Assembly: GCA_002503395.1 (NCBI GenBank)
Contig: DARQ01000014.1
Location: 7,230-14,614, forward strand
DNA from: Euryarchaeota archaeon UBA60
GTDB lineage: Archaea > Thermoplasmatota > Poseidoniia > Poseidoniales > Poseidoniaceae
Length of the DNA stretch: 7,385 nt
Reading direction: 5' to 3'
In this document: positions 1 to 6,121 of the stretch, piece after piece
How positions within the stretch are numbered: the first letter of the stretch is position 1
Layout: every line of letters begins with the position of its first letter
Notes under the pieces: model-generated
Told to the model about the DNA's origin: nothing
Seen by the model: only the letters and a program-made list of their open reading frames with translations
Databases searched by the model: none
Made by a program: the position numbers and the translations under genes

Positions 1-69
1 CTCAAGGTTCATCATCTCCCGATTCCGTTTTCCGGTACTAGCCACTTTGCATTTATTCGCATTGCTCAT
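1..69 (-). CDS. Possible 5' end of a divergent gene, cut by the window edge
   Basis: Read leftward from an ATG at 69-67, the frame stays open for 23 codons to the window edge and starts MSNANKCK. It is rich in Lys, Arg and Asn and ends in EMMNLE. I do not recognise the family from so few residues. The codons look like ordinary coding sequence, and a start here would make the gene divergent from purE with about 130 bases between the two starts. No clear Shine-Dalgarno motif precedes it, so it could be leaderless or a chance open frame. The case rests only on the open frame, the position and the composition. Confidence 0.35.
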   Translation of the reverse strand, partial: MSNANKCKVASTGKRNREMMNLE

Positions 70-199
70 CGTTTCATTGAGAAAGTTTAGACATCCTTGG
101 GCAGAGCCCTGAGTCGAGTCCTCAGGCAAAAGGTCAATGCCGCAAATGATGACCCCCATCTCTCGGCAATTTGATGAACCCCCCTTAGGTCGCAGGGGC
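70..199. promoter_or_regulatory. Intergenic region upstream of purE with an inverted repeat
   Basis: This stretch probably carries the promoter of the purE operon and possibly that of a divergent gene. It contains a perfect 6-base inverted repeat, CCTGAG at 108-113 and CTCAGG at 121-126, separated by 7 bases. A smaller one (GGGC 99-102, GCCC 106-109) overlaps its left side. AT-rich patches lie at about 49-58 and 82-92, but none is a convincing TATA box. Whether the repeat is an operator or an RNA hairpin cannot be told from sequence alone. Confidence 0.3.
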
Positions 200-679
200 A
201 TGGAAGTAACCATCCTGATGGGTAGTTCATCCGATATGCCGGTGGTGAAGAAGTGTACCGCGGTTCTCGACCGCTTCGGAGTTGCCTATCAGGTGCGGGT
301 CGCCAGTGCGCATCGCTCTCCGACCTTTGTTGAATCAATAGTCAAAGATGCCATTGCCTCAGATTGTAAGATTTTCATCGCCTGTGCAGGTCTGGCCGCC
401 GCACTGCCCGGTGCCGTTGCAGCAATGACGACAAAGCCGGTCATCGGCATCCCGGTCGGCGGCAAGGTGCCATTCGATAGTCTCCTCTCCATAGTCCAAT
501 TACCACCAGGAGTCCCGGCTGCTTGTGTCGGGGTTGACCGTGGAGATAATGCCGGATTATTAGCAGTGCAGATACTGGCATTGGCAAATGAATCCTTGGC
601 CTCAGCTTTAGATGGTGATAAGCAGGCGCAATACGACCGAGTCATGGCACAAGACAAGCAGATACAAGGTGAATTGTGA
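200..679 (+). CDS. purE: PurE, N5-carboxyaminoimidazole ribonucleotide mutase / AIR carboxylase-type enzyme
   Basis: PurE makes 4-carboxy-5-aminoimidazole ribonucleotide in the cytoplasmic route to IMP. Visible signatures, numbered from the chosen start, are the N-terminal SSSD at about 9-12, the SAHR motif at about 37-40 with the family's catalytic His, a GLAAALPG loop and a DSLLSIVQLPPG segment. From the ATG at 200 the protein has 159 residues, the normal PurE length. The frame is open back to an ATG at 137, but those 21 extra residues do not resemble the family, whose strand usually begins directly as in MEVTILMG. AGGT at 187-190 lies 9 bases ahead of the chosen ATG. The loop usually written AAHLPG in bacteria reads AAALPG here, a variant I associate with archaeal and other PurE forms. 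No purK is visible, so whether it uses N5-CAIR or AIR plus CO2 is not settled. It overlaps the next gene by one base and is probably co-transcribed with it. Confidence 0.93.
   Translation: MEVTILMGSSSDMPVVKKCTAVLDRFGVAYQVRVASAHRSPTFVESIVKDAIASDCKIFIACAGLAAALPGAVAAMTTKPVIGIPVGGKVPFDSLLSIVQLPPGVPAACVGVDRGDNAGLLAVQILALANESLASALDGDKQAQYDRVMAQDKQIQGEL
666..672 (+). promoter_or_regulatory. Shine-Dalgarno site that decides the guaA start
   Basis: AAGGTGA lies inside the last codons of purE and is strongly complementary to the 3' end of 16S rRNA. It is 6 bases from the ATG at 679 but only 3 from the GTG at 676, so it favours the ATG. The purE stop (677-679) and this ATG share one base (TGATG), which suggests translational coupling. 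Confidence 0.7.
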
Positions 680-1626
680 TGTTCTCCCCCGAAGGATTCG
701 TCGAGGAATCCATCGCCGCTCTGCGCAATGAAGTAGATGATATTGCGGTAATCGCCTGCTCCGGCGGTGTCGATAGCACAGTCGCTGCGGTAATCGCAAA
801 TATTGCCGTCGGACAACTGCTCCACTGCGTATATGTTGACACCGGATTCATGCGCAAAAATGAGACCGAGGAGATTCAGGAAATGCTCGCTAGATTAGGC
901 CTGAACCTTACTGTAGTTTATGCCGAGGACCGATATTTTGCCGCCCTTGAGGGAGTTGTCGAACCAGAACATAAACGCAAGGTAATCGGTGAATTATTCA
1001 TCCGCATCTTTGAAGAAGAAAAAGAAAAAGTCGGTGCTAAATATCTTATTCAGGGAACCATCGCACCAGATTGGATAGAGTCTGGCGGTGGTGCCCGTGA
1101 CACTATCAAATCGCACCACAACGTTGGCGGTCTGCCCGATGATATGACATTGATTGTAGTCGAGCCACTGCGGGATCTGTATAAGGATGAAGTGCGTGAA
1201 GTCGGCCAATTCTTGAAGATTGAGAGCAGTCAACGCCAACCTTTCCCCGGTCCTGGATTAGCGGTTCGATGTCTTGGTGATCTCACTCTGGAGAGGGTCG
1301 AGGTTACTCGAGAGGCCTGCGCAATAGTCGAGGAAGAATTCGAAGCCGCGGCACAGCGTGGTGAGATGGAATTGCCATGGCAATACTTCGCCGCTCTACT
1401 ACCGGTGAAATCTGTCGGTGTTCATGGCGATGTTCGCGCCTACGGCGAGACAGTTGTCGTGCGTGCGGTTGCCAGTCTCGATGGCATGAGTGCCAGATAT
1501 TCACCGATTCCACATCCAGTGCTGACCAAGATTTCGACTCGTATCACCAATGCCGTCAAGGGCTCAGTCAATCGAATCGTCTACGATATCACCAATAAGC
1601 CACCGGGTACGATTGAGTGGGAATAA
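679..1626 (+). CDS. guaA: GMP synthase, ATP-pyrophosphatase (catalytic) subunit, archaeal split type
   Basis: This subunit adenylates XMP with ATP and replaces the adenylate with ammonia to give GMP, the last step of guanine nucleotide synthesis. From the ATG at 679 it has 315 residues. The PP-loop SGGVDS is at about 28-33, VDTGFMRKNE follows at about 55-64, QPFPGPGLAVRCLG marks the join to the dimerisation domain, and the C-terminus ends in ITNKPPGTIEWE, the usual conserved end of GuaA. There is no N-terminal glutamine amidotransferase domain. In bacteria and eukaryotes the two are fused in a protein of roughly 500 or more residues, whereas many archaea encode the amidotransferase separately, so a partner gene is expected elsewhere in the genome. 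A GTG at 676 would add one residue, but the ribosome site spacing favours 679. Some annotations call this form guaAb or guaA subunit B. It follows purE with a one-base overlap. Confidence 0.95.
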   Translation: MFSPEGFVEESIAALRNEVDDIAVIACSGGVDSTVAAVIANIAVGQLLHCVYVDTGFMRKNETEEIQEMLARLGLNLTVVYAEDRYFAALEGVVEPEHKRKVIGELFIRIFEEEKEKVGAKYLIQGTIAPDWIESGGGARDTIKSHHNVGGLPDDMTLIVVEPLRDLYKDEVREVGQFLKIESSQRQPFPGPGLAVRCLGDLTLERVEVTREACAIVEEEFEAAAQRGEMELPWQYFAALLPVKSVGVHGDVRAYGETVVVRAVASLDGMSARYSPIPHPVLTKISTRITNAVKGSVNRIVYDITNKPPGTIEWE

Positions 1627-1644
1627 CGGCGCCATAGGCGCCGT
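1626..1644 (+). terminator. Perfect GC-rich hairpin between guaA and the protease gene
   Basis: An 8-bp perfect stem (ACGGCGCC and GGCGCCGT) closes a three-base ATA loop and begins at the last base of the guaA stop codon. No T-run follows, so it does not look like a standard intrinsic terminator. It could end or stabilise the purE-guaA message or be an element just ahead of the protease gene, whose start is only 16 bases downstream. Confidence 0.45.
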
Positions 1645-1659
1645 AACGCCCACGCACAC

Positions 1660-4569
1660 GTGAGGCGAGGCTTGAAACGGGTTGCATTGAACGCCTTTTT
1701 GATGCGCAGTATCCTTGCCGCAGGTCTACTCATCTCGGTGATGGTATTTTCCTCGGCCGGCGGCTGGCTTTCACCGGCCTCTGTGGGGCCAGAGGGTGCG
1801 GCTGAATCAGCGCTGGAAAATGCCGACCAGGTTGATGACGAACGGTCATTGACGACCTATTCTGACCCCATCGATATCGCCTTGAAACATGTGTTAAGGG
1901 AAACATCGGATAATGTGCAATTGCAGGTGATAATCCAGTTTCAAGATGGCTTAGCCGGCAAAGAGAAGCATGTTTTCCTGCGCCAACACGGCCTACAACC
2001 TATTCACAGCACCAGAGTTGTGCCTGCCGTATTCGCTATAGGTCCGGCCTTAGCGATTGAAGAATTGGCGAACTTGGAGGAGGTGAAATGGGTCGAGTGG
2101 AATAGTCCGATAGAGTTCTACATGAACCAGACTGTCGATACAATCGGTGCTCGAGATGTATGGGATAGGGAAATCCTGTCAAAGGACAGAACCACCACTG
2201 TCGAGCATAAAATAATCAGGGGTGACGGAGTTACAATTGTCGTTTTGGACAGTGGGATTGATGCCACTCATCCCGATTTGGACTACAACCCACAGAGCCC
2301 GACAAACCCGAGTAAGCCCGAGGCTGGTGACAAGGTGATATACAATGCAAAACTCGACCAAGGCTCCGGTTCTACCACCCCTAATTTTGCATGGATTCCG
2401 ATGCAGAATACTGACACAACCAGTGGTCATGGTACCCATGTTGCCGGCACTGTTGCCGGGAATGGCGATGCCTCGGCTGATGACAAACTCGGAGTGGCTC
2501 CCAATGCCTGGCTGATCGGCTTATCGATGGGTGAGGCGGTATTCACCATCGATGAGTACTCCGCGTTGGAATACGTATTCGAATTATCAGCACCTGGAAC
2601 GGCCACCCAAGAGGCCTGGAACATCAGAGTCGTTACAAATTCATGGGGGCCAGGATTCCCATTCGACTCCGCCGATAGCAATGATCTGACGGTACAAATC
2701 ATTGATAAATTATCATGGGACAATAACGTCGCGGTCATTTTCGCCAACGGCAATGATGGTGGTGATGGTAGCGATGACCGCTCCAATATTTTCGCCAAGG
2801 TGCCATCAGCAATCGGCGTCGCAGCGGCAAATCGCAATGGTGTGGGAATGTCAGATTTTTCCAGCCGGGGCGACCAATCGGACATCACCACTTGGCCTGA
2901 TGTGAGTGCTCCTGGGGTTGATATCTGGAGTGCCGCGGCTCGCTCAACAATGATTGGAGGAGGAACCGGTGTCGGAGATTTTGGTACTGGAAATCTGGAT
3001 TACTACTACCTGTCTATTTCAGGAACGAGTATGGCAACCCCTCACGTTGCCGGATTGGTGGCATTGATGTTCCAAGCCGCCCCGAGCATGAGGATGAGTA
3101 ATGTCGATGAGGACCTCTCGGAGGAAGGCGACCCCAGTCTATACGACCCTACCGGAATTGCTCCACCAGCCACTGCCGCCAGACCAATTCACGAGGCCGA
3201 GTTGATACTCAAGTTGACTGCTGACCGGATTATCACCGGAGAGAATATCGCTACTTCCGTCAATTCATCAGGTGTCAATGGCCGTACCTTGGATTATACG
3301 CAGGGTTACGGTATGGTGAATGCCGAGAAGGCGGTTGCGGCGGCACTGGCATTACAACAATTGCGCGATACGAATGGTGATGGGGAAATCGATAATTTCG
3401 AGGTCGATGTATGGGATGTTGTCAACCTTACCGATGATATCCTCTTCGACCACCCGGTTACCCGTTCAGGTGATCAACTGAAAGCGGAATGGCAGGGTGA
3501 ATTCGCGGTTTTCAGCAGCGGCTCGGATTTTCCCCCTGCGAGTGCCCACCGCAAGGAGATATGGGTTCCCGCAGGAGCGACAAGAATGGTCGCCGATATG
3601 AATTATCAGCCCCTGCCAACCAATATCCTCTGTCCGACTGGGGCCAATCTAAGGTTGGCATTGGATAAGGATGGTGATGGGGTCTATGAGGAAGACAATG
3701 TCAACGGAGTTGAACTCACTTTCCAGGGTGGCCTCGAAGTCGGAGCCTGGTGGGGCTACGACGTGCAGGGAAATGCCGCTGGCACCTGCCTGACTCCCAA
3801 CCCCAGTACGACCGGCCCACGCTCACCCTACGATGTCGAATTGAATATCTGGCTTGAGCCCGGTGATTACACCTTGACTCGTAACCAGTCTCGTGACTGG
3901 ATAGTGACCGGCTTGGACAGTTCCGAGGTGACCTTTGAGAGGTCATGGTATCTCCACGTCGATGCCGAATCTCTGGTGCCTGAGGACAGTACAGGCTTGC
4001 AGGGAATGTTTGACTGGATGCAAGAGAACTGGTGGGTGCCATTGATAATTGCGTTATTACTGCTGGTGCTATTCATCGGATTCAATGAGAATACCCGCAA
4101 CTCATTCATCGAATGGCGTCAGGAAAGGAGTCGAGAAGCAAGAGAGTCAGAAGTTTATGAAGCCGAGATATTACCCGAGGTCACGCCAATTTCACCCTCG
4201 CAATCACCCCTTACACTGGTCACTCCCAAGAGTAGTGGGGTTGCGACGGAACCCTTCTCATCCACAGATGCCACGGTCGAGTTGGTCGAAGTCGTCGAGG
4301 CCGACGTCATCATTGCTGAAGAGGTTATTGAAGCCGAGGTCATCACCGGCGATGAGATTGAGATTGAGTCTGAGGATGTAGTAGTAAAGGCTGAGGTTGA
4401 GAAGGCCGAAGGCGAGGCTGAGAATGAGGAAGACGTGGTTACGGAGGCCGAGATTATCGAGGTCGAATCGGTCGATGAGGGCACAGAGGTCGGCGATACG
4501 ACCGATGGTGATGAGGACGAGGAACTCGATGCCTTCTTAGCTGATTTCGATGATGATGATTTCGACTAA
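1660..4569 (+). CDS. Membrane-anchored subtilisin-like serine protease (S8) with acidic C-terminal tail
   Basis: A very large secreted subtilase, up to 969 residues, probably degrading protein outside the cell. Numbering from the GTG at 1660: signal peptide with basic start and hydrophobic core at about 17-30; inhibitor I9-like propeptide at about 86-155; peptidase domain from about 188 to 563. The triad is Asp197 (VVLDSG), His257 (HGTHVAG) and Ser457 (SGTSMATPH), with oxyanion Asn365 (NGND). Two Ca-loop-like motifs follow, DTNGDGEIDNFE (570-581) and DKDGDG (669-674). The region at about 600-770 resembles a beta-sandwich (PPC-like) domain and holds the only two Cys, 658 and 710. A single membrane helix at about 791-806 is followed by five Arg within 813-828, which puts the C-terminus in the cytoplasm by the positive-inside rule. 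The final 99 residues hold 43 Asp/Glu and two Lys. Start choice is uncertain: a TTG at 1672 has GAGG 6 bases upstream and an ATG lies at 1702; both keep the hydrophobic signal core. All catalytic residues are intact. The target proteins are unknown. Confidence 0.93.
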   Translation: MRRGLKRVALNAFLMRSILAAGLLISVMVFSSAGGWLSPASVGPEGAAESALENADQVDDERSLTTYSDPIDIALKHVLRETSDNVQLQVIIQFQDGLAGKEKHVFLRQHGLQPIHSTRVVPAVFAIGPALAIEELANLEEVKWVEWNSPIEFYMNQTVDTIGARDVWDREILSKDRTTTVEHKIIRGDGVTIVVLDSGIDATHPDLDYNPQSPTNPSKPEAGDKVIYNAKLDQGSGSTTPNFAWIPMQNTDTTSGHGTHVAGTVAGNGDASADDKLGVAPNAWLIGLSMGEAVFTIDEYSALEYVFELSAPGTATQEAWNIRVVTNSWGPGFPFDSADSNDLTVQIIDKLSWDNNVAVIFANGNDGGDGSDDRSNIFAKVPSAIGVAAANRNGVGMSDFSSRGDQSDITTWPDVSAPGVDIWSAAARSTMIGGGTGVGDFGTGNLDYYYLSISGTSMATPHVAGLVALMFQAAPSMRMSNVDEDLSEEGDPSLYDPTGIAPPATAARPIHEAELILKLTADRIITGENIATSVNSSGVNGRTLDYTQGYGMVNAEKAVAAALALQQLRDTNGDGEIDNFEVDVWDVVNLTDDILFDHPVTRSGDQLKAEWQGEFAVFSSGSDFPPASAHRKEIWVPAGATRMVADMNYQPLPTNILCPTGANLRLALDKDGDGVYEEDNVNGVELTFQGGLEVGAWWGYDVQGNAAGTCLTPNPSTTGPRSPYDVELNIWLEPGDYTLTRNQSRDWIVTGLDSSEVTFERSWYLHVDAESLVPEDSTGLQGMFDWMQENWWVPLIIALLLLVLFIGFNENTRNSFIEWRQERSREARESEVYEAEILPEVTPISPSQSPLTLVTPKSSGVATEPFSSTDATVELVEVVEADVIIAEEVIEAEVITGDEIEIESEDVVVKAEVEKAEGEAENEEDVVTEAEIIEVESVDEGTEVGDTTDGDEDEELDAFLADFDDDDFD

Positions 4570-4590
4570 TCCGAAAGTCCGAGTCAATAT

Positions 4591-4608
4591 CCAATCAGAA
4601 CTGATTGG
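4591..4608 (+). terminator. Perfect hairpin after the protease gene
   Basis: CCAATCAG (4591-4598) and CTGATTGG (4601-4608) form a perfect inverted repeat separated by AA. It begins 21 bases after the protease stop, in the gap where the protease and tRNA/phosphorylase transcripts converge. The position suits a transcript end for either strand, but no T-run follows on either side, so termination is inferred from place and symmetry only. Confidence 0.45.
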
Positions 4609-4659
4609 CAATCCACCTTATCCGGCCTAGATGAAATTACCTATCTTCTTTGCGAAGAG

Positions 4660-4732
4660 CGCCGCTTGCCGGGTTCGAACCGGCGACCTTGGGATTAACA
4701 GTCCCACGCTCCACCAGCTAAGCTAAAGCGGC
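4660..4732 (-). tRNA. tRNA-Asn (anticodon GTT)
   Basis: The reverse complement folds into a complete cloverleaf of 73 bases. The acceptor stem is GCCGCTT with AAGCGGC, 7 perfect pairs. The D-stem is GCTT with GAGC, including one T-G pair. The anticodon stem is TGGGA with TCCCA around loop CTGTTAA, giving anticodon GTT at 4699-4697. The variable loop is AGGTC, and the T-arm is GCCGG-TTCGAAC-CCGGC. The discriminator base is G. The next bases are CTC, so CCA is not encoded and must be added after transcription. There is no intron. The gene begins 52 bases after the phosphorylase stop on the same strand, so read-through from that operon is possible. Confidence 0.97.
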
Positions 4733-4784
4733 AGTAAAGCCGGCGACAATCATTTCACTTATGACGGCATCGCTATCTGTTGGT
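4733..4784 (-). promoter_or_regulatory. Short gap upstream of tRNA-Asn, possible promoter
   Basis: Only 52 bases separate the phosphorylase stop from the tRNA. On the minus strand an AT-rich stretch reading CATAAGTGAAATG at about 4765-4753 lies some 20-35 bases upstream of the tRNA 5' end, about where an archaeal TATA box would sit. The match to a TATA consensus is weak, and transcription from the upstream operon is an equal possibility. Confidence 0.25.
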
Positions 4785-6110
4785 CTATTCCAGCATGGAA
4801 ATCAGTCTCTGAACCGGCTCTTTCGCGGCACTGCCAATTTCTATCGCGGCACGCAATTTATCCAAATGTTCGGACTTTAGTGGACCCTCGTGGTGAACGC
4901 TCACCCAAGTCTGGTCGCGTATGATCTCATCGCCGACTACGAGGTTGAATTGCAGACCAACCGAGGGATTGATATCGTCGTCGAAATCTTTGCGTCCGGC
5001 GCCTAAATCGCCGGCCACCTCGGCGCATTGGCGCGCCGATATCTCGGTGATGAAGCCACTTTTTCCAGCACCTATCTCCGATATTTCACTGGCCATGGGC
5101 AAGACCGCCCTCGGTTCGACGCAAAGTTGTCCGGCGATGGATTCCTCGACTCCTTGGGCGATACACATGCGCCGGAAACGAGCCAGTGCGGAGCCATCTT
5201 GCAGGGATTTTCGAATCAGTGCGACACCGGTCTGAAGGTCATCTGCCACCCCGGCCATCAGCAATAATTGCCCACCTTGAAGGGTGACCAATTCCACGGT
5301 ATCGTCAGGCCCTCGGCCCTGCATGACCTCTACACTCTCAATCACCTCGAGCGAATTGCCGACCATCCTGCCGATAGGATTGCTCATCCGGGTGACTTGA
5401 GCGACGGTCTTGACACCCAGACCAGTGGCGGTATCGACCATCGATTGTGCGAGTTTAATCGCCTCTTCTTCGCTACGCATGAAGGCGGCGCTCCCGCTCT
5501 TAACATCCAAGAGCAGTGAGGTGATACCCTCGGCCACTTTCTTGGAAATAATCGAGGCGGTGATAAGGGGTAGTGAGGCGATGGTGCCAGTAATATCGCG
5601 CAGGGCGTAGAGGAGACCATCGGCAGGGGCGATCAAGTCACTTTGGGCGGCGATGCAGCAGCCGACCTCAAGGACGATTTCCTTCATTTTCGATGGCGAG
5701 ATATCGGTACAAAAGCCGGGAATCGATTCCAACTTGTCGATTGTCCCACCGGTATGCCCTAACCCGCGTCCAGCGAGCATCGGGACGTATAACCCACAGG
5801 CAGCCAACGCCGGGGCGAGCATCAGCGACATCTTGTCGCCAACCCCACCAGTGCTATGTTTGTCGACCACCAGAGAGGTGTCGATATCGCAATCATCCCA
5901 CCTCAGGATTTCTCCGGATTCCATCATCGCTTTGGTCAGGGTGACCTTGGCTCGGCTTGAAAGCCCGTGCTGATAGACTGCTCTCAACCACTCCTCCACT
6001 TCGGCATTGGACAACTCTCTGCGGGCTACGAGGGTGATGAAAGATTCGATATCAGTACTTGCGATTTCCTCACCGCGACGAATCTGTTCACACATCTCGC
6101 CCAAGCGCAT
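4785..6110 (-). CDS. deoA: Thymidine / pyrimidine-nucleoside phosphorylase
   Basis: The enzyme splits thymidine (and possibly uridine or deoxyuridine) with phosphate into the free base and a (deoxy)ribose 1-phosphate, in cytoplasmic nucleoside salvage and breakdown. The 441 residues match the roughly 440 of E. coli DeoA. The order is a helical N-terminal domain (about 1-65), the phosphate-binding KHSTGGVGDK (84-93), GRGLGHTGGTIDKLES (114-129), and a C-terminal PYNP domain (about 344-418). His85, Arg171, Ser186 and Lys190 fall at the positions I recall for the pyrimidine-binding residues of the E. coli enzyme; Ser95 and Thr123 fit the phosphate site, while position 113, Ser in E. coli, is Ala. 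The protein lacks the N-terminal extension of about 80 residues that distinguishes archaeal AMP phosphorylase, also often labelled deoA, so I favour a true nucleoside phosphorylase. The ATG at 6110 has GAGG (6121-6118) 7 bases upstream, overlapping the oxygenase stop codon. tRNA-Asn lies downstream. Confidence 0.93.
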   Translation of the reverse strand: MRLGEMCEQIRRGEEIASTDIESFITLVARRELSNAEVEEWLRAVYQHGLSSRAKVTLTKAMMESGEILRWDDCDIDTSLVVDKHSTGGVGDKMSLMLAPALAACGLYVPMLAGRGLGHTGGTIDKLESIPGFCTDISPSKMKEIVLEVGCCIAAQSDLIAPADGLLYALRDITGTIASLPLITASIISKKVAEGITSLLLDVKSGSAAFMRSEEEAIKLAQSMVDTATGLGVKTVAQVTRMSNPIGRMVGNSLEVIESVEVMQGRGPDDTVELVTLQGGQLLLMAGVADDLQTGVALIRKSLQDGSALARFRRMCIAQGVEESIAGQLCVEPRAVLPMASEISEIGAGKSGFITEISARQCAEVAGDLGAGRKDFDDDINPSVGLQFNLVVGDEIIRDQTWVSVHHEGPLKSEHLDKLRAAIEIGSAAKEPVQRLISMLE

Positions 6111-6117
6111 ACTAATC

Positions 6118-6121
6118 CCTC
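6118..6121 (-). promoter_or_regulatory. Ribosome binding site of the phosphorylase, overlapping the oxygenase stop
   Basis: GAGG on the minus strand begins within the TGA stop of the oxygenase (6122-6120) and is 7 bases from the ATG at 6110. It supports that start. It also implies that the two genes are read from one message, with ribosomes ending the first gene close to the second gene's site. Confidence 0.6.

Noticed and set aside
137..199. 21-residue N-terminal extension of PurE from an upstream ATG
   Set aside because: The extension is not family-like, and the ATG at 200 gives the normal 159 residues starting directly at the first strand.
289..825. 178-codon open frame on the minus strand
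   Set aside because: It lies antisense to purE and guaA, which carry clear catalytic motifs; its translation has no recognisable motif.
2427..2891. 154-codon open frame on the minus strand
   Set aside because: It is antisense to the protease catalytic domain and has no domain-like features.
4155..4484. Ser/Thr-rich open frame on the minus strand
   Set aside because: It is the antisense of the acidic GAG/GAT-rich tail, which produces Ser and Thr codons by complementarity.
4570..4784. tRNA-Asn as an attachment site for an integrated element
   Set aside because: No repeat of the tRNA 3' end, integrase or foreign-looking gene is visible nearby; the flanks are ordinary genes.
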